This document shows positions 8,842 through 17,610 of a stretch of DNA of 62,308 nucleotides, piece by piece. The position numbers and the translations under genes are program-made. The DNA lies in contig RIAY01000016.1 in assembly GCA_003833075.1 (NCBI GenBank), positions 1-62,308 of the forward strand, read 5' to 3'. This DNA is from Muribaculaceae bacterium Isolate-036 (Harlan). GTDB taxonomy: Bacteria > Bacteroidota > Bacteroidia > Bacteroidales > Muribaculaceae. Below the pieces are notes generated by a model. That model saw nothing but the letters and a program-made list of their open reading frames with translations, was not told where the DNA came from and did no database searches. The stretch's first letter is position 1. The number at the start of each line of letters is the position of its first letter.

Positions 8842-9635
8842 ATCCACACCCCCGCCGCCACAACAGCAATCGCGACAACCCCGCACGCGACCAGCACCCG
8901 CCCCGCAAGACTCCAGAAATCGCGGGACCGGCTTCCGTCCGGCGCAAGAACCGTTTCCCTGACAAACACTGAATCCCGCACCACCTTGGCGACAGTATCT
9001 GACACGACACGCTCGCGCCATCGCCATCTCACAACCTCCGCCGTTACCGTATCTCCGCGCTCCCGGACAATGACAGTGTCCCTGTCGACCTCCCTTGCAA
9101 CCGCATTCTTCGACACATAGACCGTATCACTACGCACAGCCACATTCTCCACAGGAATATAAATCTTGCGAGTACATGCCACGCTCATAATCATCAAAGC
9201 TGCAAGAACCACAGAAAACATCGTCCTCACATCGAATGACGGACATGCTTTCTTTGCGAAATCCCGATGCCCGAATACCCGCCCGTCAGGAATGCCATAC
9301 TTTTTCTGCAACCGCCGGACAAGTTCAAGAAGCGAACGCCGCTGCGCCTCCGTCCTTGTATCCTTGGGAGACTTCATGCCCCTGTCCATCCCTCCGACAT
9401 AGCAGACTCCTATCGACCTGCGGTTCATGCCGGATTCCACACAATGCGCACCCACATACTCCTCTCCGCGTCCGGCTTCCACCGTGCCGTCAAGCCTGAC
9501 AACATAATGATAACCCACGTCCGAGAATCCTCTGGCAAGATGCCACGCACGCAAATCCGCCACATTATGCTCCCGCCCCTCCGGCGTTGCCGAGCAATGA
9601 ATCACAATCGCATCCGTAATCTTACGTTTCTCCAT
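8820..9635 (-). CDS. Phage-type amidase endolysin fused to a spanin-like C-terminus
   Basis: 271 residues from the ATG at 9635, which has a strong GGGAGGTG site ahead of it. Residues 1-135 are an Amidase_2 (N-acetylmuramoyl-L-alanine amidase) domain with likely zinc ligands His13, His123 and Cys131. Instead of ending there, the frame continues into a lipoprotein-type signal (about 139-154, LMIMSVAC with Cys154), a charged Val/Asp/Arg-rich region with recurring DTV units, and a TM helix (about 241-264) with a basic tail. Lipobox, periplasmic linker and C-terminal TM is the plan of unimolecular spanins. Met139 (9221) could start a separate 133-residue product. The holin-like gene lies 4 nt upstream. 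Confidence 0.85.
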   Translation of the reverse strand: MEKRKITDAIVIHCSATPEGREHNVADLRAWHLARGFSDVGYHYVVRLDGTVEAGRGEEYVGAHCVESGMNRRSIGVCYVGGMDRGMKSPKDTRTEAQRRSLLELVRRLQKKYGIPDGRVFGHRDFAKKACPSFDVRTMFSVVLAALMIMSVACTRKIYIPVENVAVRSDTVYVSKNAVAREVDRDTVIVRERGDTVTAEVVRWRWRERVVSDTVAKVVRDSVFVRETVLAPDGSRSRDFWSLAGRVLVACGVVAIAVVAAGVWIKRKVGR

Positions 9636-9639
9636 ATTC

Positions 9640-9840
9640 TCACCTCCCTTCCCGCCTGTAATGATAATCGATACCGAACAATGCGCCCGCAAAGGTCAGT
9701 ATCTCCCCGAATGCCACAAGCACCGAGGAATGAATCTCCCCTTTGGGCGGAAACATAAACCCGCATCCGAGAAGAATACATCCGGCAATCGCCATCAGTA
9801 CCGCAACCCGCAACTCTGTCTTTCTATCAGATCCACTCAT
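9640..9840 (-). CDS. Small holin-like membrane protein
   Basis: 66 residues with two hydrophobic segments (about 12-30 and 38-57), a short charged N-terminus and a basic tail (HYRREGR). The size, topology and position immediately before an endolysin fit a class II holin. Its TGA stop at 9640-9642 overlaps the ribosome-binding site of the amidase, so the two are probably translationally coupled. The holin call rests on context rather than on a recognised family. Confidence 0.65.
   Translation of the reverse strand: MSGSDRKTELRVAVLMAIAGCILLGCGFMFPPKGEIHSSVLVAFGEILTFAGALFGIDYHYRREGR
9641..9648 (-). promoter_or_regulatory. Strong Shine-Dalgarno site of the amidase
   Basis: GGGAGGTG lies 5 nt before the ATG at 9635. 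It is unusually strong for this window, where most genes lack such a site, and it decides the amidase start. Strong sites of this kind are more phage-like. Confidence 0.75.
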
Positions 9841-9976
9841 AAACTAAAAAAATTATCATAAAATTTTTCTTTCCCGCAAATTAAGATAAATAGCAGTGAA
9901 TATGTGTTTTATCCGTTTAAAAACCAAGAAAAAGACAATTCAGACAAAAAATATTTTAAAAAAAGTTGTCAAAAAA

Positions 9977-10008
9977 TTTGGTGGAATAAAAAAATGGTTG
10001 TAACTTTG
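9977..10008 (+). promoter_or_regulatory. Promoter for tRNA-Asp
   Basis: TTTG (9977-9980), 20 nt, then TAACTTTG (10001-10008) and CACTCGC. It is nearly the same as the tRNA-Pro promoter. The AT-rich stretch 9841-9976 ahead of it contains no gene. Confidence 0.8.
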
Positions 10009-10057
10009 CACTCGCAAACGGGAAACAACAACCCCGAGATGCTTAAAATACTCAATT

Positions 10058-10131
10058 GGTGCGGTAGTTCAGCTGGTTAGAATACATGCCTGTCACGCAT
10101 GGGGTCGCGGGTTCGAGTCCCGTCCGCACCG
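10058..10131 (+). tRNA. tRNA-Asp (anticodon GTC)
   Basis: The acceptor stem is GGTGCGG/CCGCACC. The anticodon stem CATGC/GCATG holds the loop CTGTCAC, giving GTC. The T loop is TTCGAGT and the discriminator is G. The CCA end is not encoded. Confidence 0.95.
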
Positions 10132-10145
10132 CTGAGGAGAGAGGA

Positions 10146-10186
10146 AGAGCAGCAGCGTAAACTTAGGTTTCCTGCTGCTCTTTTTT
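10146..10186 (+). terminator. Rho-independent terminator after tRNA-Asp
   Basis: GAGCAGCAG (10147-10155) pairs with CTGCTGCTC (10172-10180) and six T follow. Confidence 0.85.
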
Positions 10187-10254
10187 CGTACCCGCAATTC
10201 CCGGCATTCCGGAAAAATATCCGAAAACCCAAAACAGTTTAACTCCGACAAGCA

Positions 10255-10698
10255 ATGACAATATCTATCATAAACGGTCCGAACCTCAACATGCTCGGCA
10301 AAAGGAATCCGGAAATATACGGACACGAGACTTTCGAGGAGACTCTGACAGGTATAAGAAAAAAATTTCCGGAAACGGAAATCCGCTTCTTCCAGTCAAA
10401 CTCGGAAGGCGAGATCATTGACATGATACAACGGGAGAACGCTGACCCGGCGGTTGCGGGCATAGTGCTCAATCCGGGAGCATACGCACATTATTCTTTC
10501 GCGATAGCCGATGCGGTGGCAGACTCCGACACCCCTGTTGCGGAGGTGCACATATCAAACATCCACGCACGCGAGGATTTCCGCGCCACATCCGTGACCG
10601 CACGCTCTGCCCGATGCGTCATTACCGGCTGCGGCCGCAAAGGATATGAAATGGCAATCGGTTTCCTTCTGGACACCATAGAATGCAAGACGACATGA
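10255..10698 (+). CDS. aroQ: Type II 3-dehydroquinate dehydratase
   Basis: 147 residues, the standard type II length. The N-terminal block INGPNLNMLGKRNPEIYG carries the catalytic Tyr near 22 and loop Arg. FFQSNSEGEI, LNPGAYAHYS and EVHISN are the other family blocks, including the catalytic His. It dehydrates 3-dehydroquinate in the shikimate pathway. It is the first of four tightly packed genes, and its stop overlaps the next start as ATGA. Confidence 0.96.
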   Translation: MTISIINGPNLNMLGKRNPEIYGHETFEETLTGIRKKFPETEIRFFQSNSEGEIIDMIQRENADPAVAGIVLNPGAYAHYSFAIADAVADSDTPVAEVHISNIHAREDFRATSVTARSARCVITGCGRKGYEMAIGFLLDTIECKTT

Positions 10699-11330
10699 AC
10701 CACGAGCTGACAAAATATGTGGAAGACCACATCTCGCCCCAGCCGGAATACCTCTCACGCATCGAGCGGCAGACCAACCTCCGCCTCCTGAACGGACGCA
10801 TGTGCTCGGGGCTGCTGCAAGGAAGGCTGCTGAAGATGATTGTGGAGATGATACGCCCCGAACGGGTGCTCGAACTGGGCACATTCTCCGGATTCTCGGC
10901 ATTGTGCATCGCAGAGGCTCTTAAAGGGGAAGCCACCCTCGACACAATAGAAATCGACGACGAACTCGAAGATTTCATACGCCGGAACCTCTCCTCGTCC
11001 GAATGCGGAGAGAGAGTGACACTTCATATAGGAGCAGCAGAAGATGTCGTTAAGAAGTGGAATCCCGCCACATTTGACCTCATCTTCATCGATGCCGACA
11101 AACGACGCTATTCCCGTGATTTCGACCTATGTCTCCCCCTGTTGCGGAAAGGGGGCTTCATAATCGCCGACAACACTTTGTGGGACGGCCATGTGGTAGA
11201 TCCGGCAAAAGAGAAAGACCCGCAGACCAGAGGCATCCGTGAATTCAACGATATGATCCGCAGCCGCACGGATATCGAATCGGTTATTCTGCCGCTGCGC
11301 GACGGACTCACCCTTATCCGCAAAAAATAA
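10695..11330 (+). CDS. Class I SAM-dependent O-methyltransferase (CCoAOMT-like)
   Basis: 211 residues from the ATG at 10695, chosen because it overlaps the aroQ stop as ATGA; an ATG four codons earlier is also possible. The SAM-binding block LELGTFSGFSALCIAEAL, TIEIDDELE and FIDADKRRY place it in the small catechol/caffeoyl-CoA methyltransferase family, where the IDADK aspartates bind metal. The substrate is unknown. The fixed position between aroQ and rbfA suggests co-transcription rather than pathway linkage. Confidence 0.85.
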   Translation: MNHELTKYVEDHISPQPEYLSRIERQTNLRLLNGRMCSGLLQGRLLKMIVEMIRPERVLELGTFSGFSALCIAEALKGEATLDTIEIDDELEDFIRRNLSSSECGERVTLHIGAAEDVVKKWNPATFDLIFIDADKRRYSRDFDLCLPLLRKGGFIIADNTLWDGHVVDPAKEKDPQTRGIREFNDMIRSRTDIESVILPLRDGLTLIRKK

Positions 11331-11382
11331 ACGATTTCCTCTCTCTCCACGTTTTACTAAATAAACCCAATATAGTTTTATT

Positions 11383-11727
11383 ATGGAAGGCAAACGACAA
11401 GCAAAGATATCCCGACTGATACAGAAGGAACTTAGCGAGATTTTCCGTCGCCAGACAGCCGCGATGGGAAACATCCTCGTATCCGTGAGCGCGGTGCGCG
11501 TATCACCGGATCTCAGTATCGCAAAAGCATACCTCAGCATTTTCCCGCCGGAAAAATCCAACGAAATCCTCGACAACATCAAGAAGCAGTCAAAAACTGT
11601 GCGCTACGAACTTGCTCAGGCTGTTAAGTCTGTGTTGAGGAAATGCCCGGACCTGCAGTTCTATCTTGACGATTCGCTGGATTATATCGACAACATCGAC
11701 AGACTTCTGGCATCAGACAAGAAATGA
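11383..11727 (+). CDS. rbfA: Ribosome-binding factor A
   Basis: 114 residues, normal for RbfA. It has the N-terminal RQAKISRLIQKELSEIF helix, VSAVRVSPDLSIAKAYLSIF in the KH-like core, and LRKCPDLQFYLDDSLDY near the C-terminus. It acts in 30S subunit maturation. Its stop overlaps the start of the permease gene as ATGA. Confidence 0.95.
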   Translation: MEGKRQAKISRLIQKELSEIFRRQTAAMGNILVSVSAVRVSPDLSIAKAYLSIFPPEKSNEILDNIKKQSKTVRYELAQAVKSVLRKCPDLQFYLDDSLDYIDNIDRLLASDKK

Positions 11728-12974
11728 GAAGAAAGCCCTCGGCATGGATAGCATGGCGCTATCTTCTGTCGAAAAAATCACACAGTGCGGTAGGCGCCAT
11801 ATCCATGGTGTCGATCTGCGGCATGGCAATCGCTACCGCAGCAATCATCTGTGTCCTTTCGGTTTTCAACGGTTTCAAGGACGTGATAGCCGGGCGGCTT
11901 GATTCTTTGTCACCCGACATAATGGTCACTCCGGCAAAAGGGAAGGTATTTGAGAACGCTGATTCCATAGCTGAGGCAATTGCCGCCACTGAGGGGATAA
12001 GAATCGCAACCCCCACTCTGACCGACAATGCACTTGCCATTTGCGGCTCGAAGGAGATGCCTGTCACTCTCAAAGGCGTCGACATGGCGCGTTATCGCAA
12101 GACAACAAGCCTCGACTCACTTGTAATTGACAGATACAGCCCGTCAGATCCCGGTGAGAAACAGCTCCGGAAGGCCATTTTCTCAATAGGTGCCGCCGTC
12201 GGAATATCCGCGGCTCCGGGAGAGGAGGTGCTACTTTTCACTCCGATACGGGAGGGGAGAGTAAACCTGTCGAATCCTGCCGCTTCATTCCTCACAGACT
12301 CGGTTCTCACAACCGGTGTTTTCCGTTCCGACCAGTCTGAATTCGATGAGAACCATGTTATAGTTGACATTGACCTCGCCCGCGACCTGCTGCAGTATGA
12401 CACTGAAGCATCGGCAATAGAGATTTCAATCGATCCGAAAGCAAACCTGACAGGACTGACCCGGAAGATTTCCCTGCTTACCGGAGACGCATTCACTGTC
12501 AAAGACAGAATGCAGCAACAGGAGATGAATTTCCGCATGATAACAATCGAGAAATGGATCACATTTCTTCTGCTTTTTTTCATTCTTGTCATAGCGTCTT
12601 TCAACATCATTTCATCCTTGTCGATGCTGGTGATTGAAAAAGACAGATCAATCTCCACTTTGCGAGCCATCGGATTCAGCAGAAACGGGATAGGCTCGAT
12701 ATTTTTCTGGGAAAGCATTTTCGTCACAATGGCAGGAGGTGCATCGGGAATATGTCTCGGAGTGGCGCTGACTCTCCTTCAGGAGCATTTCGGTCTCATT
12801 CGGTTGCAGGGAGACCCAGGCACACTGACAATAGCGGCATATCCGGTACATCTTGACCCGACCGACATATTGCTGACCCTTCTGCCCATAACCGTCATCG
12901 GGGTCGCCACAGCCTTGATAACAGCATCTTACGCCAAATCAAGAACGCGAAACCGCGAAACCGTTGTAAGTTGA
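11724..12974 (+). CDS. FtsX/LolC-E-type ABC transporter permease
   Basis: 416 residues. An N-terminal TM helix (about 24-46), a periplasmic MacB-PCD-like domain, and three C-terminal TM helices around the conserved SMLVIEKDRSISTLRAIGFS loop match LolC/LolE-type permeases of lipoprotein-sorting transporters. The ATPase partner is not in this window, so it presumably acts with a LolD-like protein encoded elsewhere. It is coupled to rbfA by a 4-nt overlap. Confidence 0.88.
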   Translation: MRRKPSAWIAWRYLLSKKSHSAVGAISMVSICGMAIATAAIICVLSVFNGFKDVIAGRLDSLSPDIMVTPAKGKVFENADSIAEAIAATEGIRIATPTLTDNALAICGSKEMPVTLKGVDMARYRKTTSLDSLVIDRYSPSDPGEKQLRKAIFSIGAAVGISAAPGEEVLLFTPIREGRVNLSNPAASFLTDSVLTTGVFRSDQSEFDENHVIVDIDLARDLLQYDTEASAIEISIDPKANLTGLTRKISLLTGDAFTVKDRMQQQEMNFRMITIEKWITFLLLFFILVIASFNIISSLSMLVIEKDRSISTLRAIGFSRNGIGSIFFWESIFVTMAGGASGICLGVALTLLQEHFGLIRLQGDPGTLTIAAYPVHLDPTDILLTLLPITVIGVATALITASYAKSRTRNRETVVS

Positions 12975-13039
12975 CAAAACACACATAATAGCAAAATGCG
13001 TTAAAATCTGTCAAATTGTCACAATTTAACTCAATTTTT

Positions 13040-13071
13040 CTTGTAAATTCAATAATTTATATATAATTTTG
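13040..13071 (+). promoter_or_regulatory. Promoter for the Lrp-family regulator
   Basis: CTTG (13040-13043), 20 nt, then TAATTTTG (13064-13071), a match to TAnnTTTG with a near-consensus -33. The leader to 13178 is about 100 nt and AT-rich. Confidence 0.65.
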
Positions 13072-13177
13072 CATAATATTAATAAAAAATATATACATTT
13101 TAACCAAACAAAGCAATTCCATGCATACCCGATGTATGCTTATATTAACAGCGAACAGCTAAAATCTAATCGAAATC

Positions 13178-13666
13178 ATGGACAAAATAGATAATCTTGA
13201 CAAAAAGATTCTGAACATCATTATGCAGAATGCCCGCATCCCTTCAAAAGATGTGGCAGTTCAGTGTGGCGTTTCACGTGCGGCCATTCACCAGCGCATA
13301 CAGCGTCTTATCGACATGAAAGTAATCACAGGGTCCGGTTACACCGTAAATCCCAAATCTCTCGGATTCAACACATGCACCTATGTGGGTGTGCGACTGG
13401 AGAAAGGTTCGATGTATCGCGAAGTGGTTAAGGAATTCGACAAGATTCCCGAAGTGGTGGAATGTCACTTCACCACTGGTCCCTACTCCATGCTCATCAA
13501 GGTTTACGCTCAAGACAACCAGCATCTCATGGAGCTGCTCAACGACCGTATCCAGCATATTCAGGGCGTAACGGAGACCGAAACGCTTATCTCTCTTGAG
13601 CAAAGCATGAACCGACAGATCCACATCGAGGTCGATGGTCAGACTCCTCAGTCCGACTCCAAGTGA
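13178..13666 (+). CDS. Lrp/AsnC-family transcriptional regulator
   Basis: 162 residues. The N-terminal winged HTH (about 5-60, DNLDKKILNIIMQNARIPSK opening and VSRAAIHQRIQRL recognition helix) is followed by a RAM/AsnC ligand-binding domain (about 70-150). Family members bind amino acids and regulate metabolism. It has its own promoter and is followed by the YfhO gene after a short gap. The target and effector cannot be read from sequence. Confidence 0.92.
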   Translation: MDKIDNLDKKILNIIMQNARIPSKDVAVQCGVSRAAIHQRIQRLIDMKVITGSGYTVNPKSLGFNTCTYVGVRLEKGSMYREVVKEFDKIPEVVECHFTTGPYSMLIKVYAQDNQHLMELLNDRIQHIQGVTETETLISLEQSMNRQIHIEVDGQTPQSDSK

Positions 13667-13697
13667 TCGCATAGAAAAGTCATTAAAATTGTTTTTT

Positions 13698-16154
13698 ATG
13701 AATCTGAAATTATCAGACAAGACCCTGTATTCCCTTTTGGCCGTGGCATTGCTTGCCCTAACGGCCTTTCTTTTTTTCTGTCCGGACGACATCGAAGGGA
13801 ATGTGCTCCAGCAGCATGACATACAGCAGGGCATAGCCAACGGTCAGGAGGGGAAAGCCTTCCATGAAGCCACAGGTGAGACCACACGCTGGACCAATTC
13901 CCTCTTCGGAGGAATGCCGAATTTCCAGATCGCGCCATCCTACCCGGCGGGAAAGGCGATTGGCTGGATATGGAATGTATACACTCTCGGACTTCCGTCA
14001 CCGGCGAATCTGCTGTTCGCCATGATGGCGGGGTTCTTCATCATGTGCCTGTGCTTCAGATTCAAATGGTATAATGCGCTTTTCGCATCGATCGCCTGGG
14101 GATTCTCCTCATACTTCATAATCATCATAGGGGCGGGGCACATATGGAAATTTGTGACATTGGCATACATACCGCCGACAATAGGTGGCATAGCACTGTG
14201 TTACAGAGGAAAATATCTTCCAGGAGCCGCATTGGCGGCATTGTTCGGCGCGCTACAGCTGCAGAGCAATCACCCGCAGATGTCATACTACTTCCTTTTC
14301 GTTATCTTCGCGATGGTCGTGGCTTGGCTTTGTTCGGCGATACGCGAGCACAGAATCAGACAATGGGGCATGGCAACAGCCTGTGTCATTGCAGCCGGTA
14401 TACTTGCCGTCGGAGCAAATTCCGCGAGCCTATACAACTCCTATGAATATTCCAAAGAGACCGTAAGAGGTCGTGCCACGGATCTCACGCCTCCTCCCGG
14501 AACGGAGACCGGAGGGATGAGCCGCAGCGCGATAACCGCCTGGAGCTATGGCATCGACGAGACAATGTCGCTGCTGATTCCAAATGTCAAGGGGGGAGCC
14601 ACAATCAAACCGGTGGCTGGCGAGAGCAGCCTGCTCTCACTGGCTGACACCGGAAAGGCAGATGAACTCAGCCTTGCACCTGAAGAACTGCAGTTTCTAT
14701 CTCAGTTCCCGCAATATTTCGGCAACCAGCCGATGACCAACGGACCGGTATACGTCGGCGCGTTCGTACTGCTGCTTGCCATTCTCGCATTGTTCATGGT
14801 GAACACACCGATGAAATGGGCTTTGTTCGCGGTCTCTATCCTTGCGATATTGCTTTCGTGGGGTCACAATTTCGAGGCTTTCACTGATTTCTTCATCGAT
14901 AACTTCCCGGGGTATAATAAATTCCGTGCGGTGGCGAGCATTCTGGTGATTGTGGAATTCACCATACCGCTGCTTGCTATAATGGCTGTGCGCAAAATGC
15001 TGGAGACAGAAAACTATCTTCAGCGTTTCGGCATGGTATTCTATACTGTTTTCGGACTCGGCGCGATTGTCTGCTTCCTCGGATGGGTTGCCCCGTCAAT
15101 GTTCGGAGAGCCTTACAGCGCATCCGAGATCCAGCAGCTGCAGCAGGCAGGGGCTTTCTCCAATCCTCAATATTACAATATTCTAAACGCGATACGCGAG
15201 ACCCGCCTCTCTCTTGTGAGCACGGACTCGTTGCGTTCGCTGGCATTCATCCTGCTCGGTGCGCTGGTAATCTTCCTCTACCTCAGGGGTGCGGTTAAAA
15301 ACCGTGCGGTTTTCGTATGCATGCTGACAGCCGTCATGCTCATCGACCTCTTCTCTGTGGGCAAAAGATATGTGAATTCGGAGAATTTCACCCGCCCCGC
15401 CCTTGAGGACGTGACTTTCAACAAGACAGCGGCAGACGAGGCGATACTCAAAGACACTTCAAACTATCGTGTATATGACGTACAGGGAATCTATTCCGCA
15501 CGCTCCTCTTATTTCCACAAGACAATCGGGGGATATCACGCGGCGAAACTAACCCGCTATAACGACCTTCTCGACCATCAGATCTCCAAAGGGAACATGG
15601 GAGTGATAAATATGCTCAACACTAAGTATTTCCTCTCCGGCGAACAATATGAGCGAAATCCCGGCGCACTCGGCAACGCGTGGTTTGTAGACACCATATC
15701 GTACGTTGCAGACGCCGACAGCGAAATGGCGGCACTTGACTCTCTCGACACCGCTACTGCCGCCGTGGCAGACGCGAAGTTCCGCGAGACTCTCGGCAAC
15801 GCGATCCCCAAGTCACTGGGAGATACAATATATGAGACATCATATGCGCCGAATGCCCTTACATACAGCGTAAACTCGGCTAAAGGGGGAATCGCGGTGT
15901 TCAGCGAGATATATTTCCCCTGGGGATGGACTGCCACCGTTGATGGCAAGGAGACACAGATCGGAAGGGTGAACTACACGCTCCGAGCCTTGCGTGTTCC
16001 GGCAGGCAGACATGAGATACGCTTCAGTTTTGACCCCAAATCTGTGCGTGTAACCAACAACATCTCGATTGCCTCCGTATCGGTCATCTATATACTGTGC
16101 GCCATCTCCCTCCTCTTGCTCGCACTCCCGATAATCAGGAAAAGAAAAAGTTAG
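13698..16154 (+). CDS. YfhO-family multi-TM membrane protein (GT-C-like)
   Basis: 818 residues from MNLKLSDK; an upstream in-frame ATG at 13635 would overlap the regulator and is less likely. About a dozen TM helices fill the N-terminal two thirds, with the loop TRWTNSLFGGMPNFQI typical of this Bacteroidetes family. A periplasmic C-terminal domain follows, then one last TM helix. YfhO-type proteins are thought to act as membrane glycosyltransferases decorating envelope polymers. Donor and acceptor are unknown. Confidence 0.85.
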   Translation: MNLKLSDKTLYSLLAVALLALTAFLFFCPDDIEGNVLQQHDIQQGIANGQEGKAFHEATGETTRWTNSLFGGMPNFQIAPSYPAGKAIGWIWNVYTLGLPSPANLLFAMMAGFFIMCLCFRFKWYNALFASIAWGFSSYFIIIIGAGHIWKFVTLAYIPPTIGGIALCYRGKYLPGAALAALFGALQLQSNHPQMSYYFLFVIFAMVVAWLCSAIREHRIRQWGMATACVIAAGILAVGANSASLYNSYEYSKETVRGRATDLTPPPGTETGGMSRSAITAWSYGIDETMSLLIPNVKGGATIKPVAGESSLLSLADTGKADELSLAPEELQFLSQFPQYFGNQPMTNGPVYVGAFVLLLAILALFMVNTPMKWALFAVSILAILLSWGHNFEAFTDFFIDNFPGYNKFRAVASILVIVEFTIPLLAIMAVRKMLETENYLQRFGMVFYTVFGLGAIVCFLGWVAPSMFGEPYSASEIQQLQQAGAFSNPQYYNILNAIRETRLSLVSTDSLRSLAFILLGALVIFLYLRGAVKNRAVFVCMLTAVMLIDLFSVGKRYVNSENFTRPALEDVTFNKTAADEAILKDTSNYRVYDVQGIYSARSSYFHKTIGGYHAAKLTRYNDLLDHQISKGNMGVINMLNTKYFLSGEQYERNPGALGNAWFVDTISYVADADSEMAALDSLDTATAAVADAKFRETLGNAIPKSLGDTIYETSYAPNALTYSVNSAKGGIAVFSEIYFPWGWTATVDGKETQIGRVNYTLRALRVPAGRHEIRFSFDPKSVRVTNNISIASVSVIYILCAISLLLLALPIIRKRKS

Positions 16155-16159
16155 AATCC

Positions 16160-16690
16160 ATGTTCGACAGATGGCGTAATTCACATGGCTTCGGCGTCCA
16201 CTCCCCTTTCGGCTATCAGCTGGTCGAAAGGGTGGTCAGACCGTGCCGTGGCTATGCATATTACGCCTATGACGACATTGACAGGGCATGCTCATCTTCG
16301 GAACACAGAATCGCAGACAAGGCGAAAATGCTTTTACGTCTTGTCTGCTTTCTTCGTCCGCGGAAAGTGTTCCTGCCTGATTACGCACACAAAGCGTTTT
16401 TCATCGCCATGAAGAGTCCCGATTCGAAGATCAGATTCATCCGCAACGCCGACAAGGCGGTGTCGGACTGTGACATAATCGCCACAAGAGGGGATGAAAT
16501 ACCTCTCGAGGATTTACGTTCCTTTATGTCATTGCCAGACAGGACGCTACTGATAAAAGATGCTCCGCAAAACTGGTGCGGCTCTGTTTTCGAGGCAATG
16601 AACGAGGGAATCATGATTCGCGGCAGACGCAACGCCATCTGCATTTCCAGAAGCGGAATGCAGAAAGTGTCATATCTCATGTATATCTGA
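16160..16690 (+). CDS. Hypothetical protein with HGFGVHSPF N-terminus
   Basis: 176 residues from the ATG at 16160, 5 nt after the YfhO gene. The opening FDRWRNSHGFGVHSPFGYQL is shared, as I recall, with a Bacteroidetes group of SAM-methyltransferase-like proteins, but no clear SAM-binding glycine loop is visible. It may be a shortened or non-catalytic relative. It is followed 8 nt later by xerD and is probably co-transcribed. Confidence 0.7.
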   Translation: MFDRWRNSHGFGVHSPFGYQLVERVVRPCRGYAYYAYDDIDRACSSSEHRIADKAKMLLRLVCFLRPRKVFLPDYAHKAFFIAMKSPDSKIRFIRNADKAVSDCDIIATRGDEIPLEDLRSFMSLPDRTLLIKDAPQNWCGSVFEAMNEGIMIRGRRNAICISRSGMQKVSYLMYI

Positions 16691-16698
16691 AAAAACAT

Positions 16699-17610
16699 AT
16701 GCGACCGCTAAATACTACAGAGAGACTATTGTCTGATTTCTCAAATTTCCTGTTGCTGGAACGCGGTCTTTCGGGTAATACACTGGAGAGCTATCACACG
16801 GATGTGATTCACCTCCTCGAATTTCTTGAAGAAAGAGAACTGTCACTGACAGATGTCGACACAGACGCTCTTCATCAGTTTCTCTGCACTCTCCGTGACC
16901 TCGGAATCTCGCCGCGCTCACAGGCGAGGATGCTCTCTGGAATACGCGCGTTCTTCAGATTCCTCCGGCTTGAAGGCTACACTGACACAGACCCCTGCGA
17001 ACTCCTTGAGGCTCCACGCTTCGGACGCACACTTCCCGATATACTTTCTGTAGAGGATATAGACTCCATGATTGCCGCCCTTGATCCGGAAAAAGACGAA
17101 ACGCCGCGAAACCATGCGATAATAGAGACTCTGTACGGCAGCGGCCTGCGGGTGTCCGAACTTGTGGAGTTGCGCATGTCAAGAGTGAATCTTGACGAGG
17201 GATATGTGATAATTACCGGAAAAGGAAACAAACAGCGGCTTGTACCTCTCTCTCCGGAATCAATAAGACTCATCAGGGAATACCTTCCCATCAGAGAACG
17301 CCTCAAGATAAAGCCTGACTCAAGCGACATCCTTTTTCTGAACCGCCGCGGGGGAATGATGACCCGCGTGATGGTGTTCTATGTGATACGCGACTCGGCG
17401 GCGGCGGCAGGGATAATAAAAAGAGTGTCGCCACATACGTTGCGACACTCTTTTGCCACTCATCTGCTCGAAGGGGGAGCGAATCTCCGTGCGATCCAGG
17501 AGATGCTCGGACATGAATCAATTTCCACTACCGAGATATACATCCACCTTGACAGATCGCGGTTGCGCTCCGAACTGATGGAGCATCATCCGCATTATAA
17601 AAAATCATAA
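16699..17610 (+). CDS. xerD: Tyrosine recombinase XerD-like
   Basis: 303 residues from MRPLNTTE. The N-terminal SAM-like core-binding domain covers about 8-95. The catalytic domain has the full set Arg151, Lys175, His246, Arg249, His272 and nucleophile Tyr281. Length and sequence fit the chromosomal dimer-resolution recombinases XerC/XerD rather than an integrase, and nothing mobile adjoins it. Its 3' end overlaps the convergent galM by 6 bp. Confidence 0.9.
   Translation: MRPLNTTERLLSDFSNFLLLERGLSGNTLESYHTDVIHLLEFLEERELSLTDVDTDALHQFLCTLRDLGISPRSQARMLSGIRAFFRFLRLEGYTDTDPCELLEAPRFGRTLPDILSVEDIDSMIAALDPEKDETPRNHAIIETLYGSGLRVSELVELRMSRVNLDEGYVIITGKGNKQRLVPLSPESIRLIREYLPIRERLKIKPDSSDILFLNRRGGMMTRVMVFYVIRDSAAAAGIIKRVSPHTLRHSFATHLLEGGANLRAIQEMLGHESISTTEIYIHLDRSRLRSELMEHHPHYKKS

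Noticed and set aside
8799..10058. A CRISPR array or attachment-site pair around the two tRNAs
   Set aside because: The likeness is limited to the promoter blocks. There are no regularly spaced repeats, and no exact repeat of a tRNA 3' end was seen.
16699..17610. XerD-like gene as a prophage integrase
   Set aside because: The length and catalytic layout fit housekeeping XerC/D, and no phage gene or attachment repeat adjoins it.
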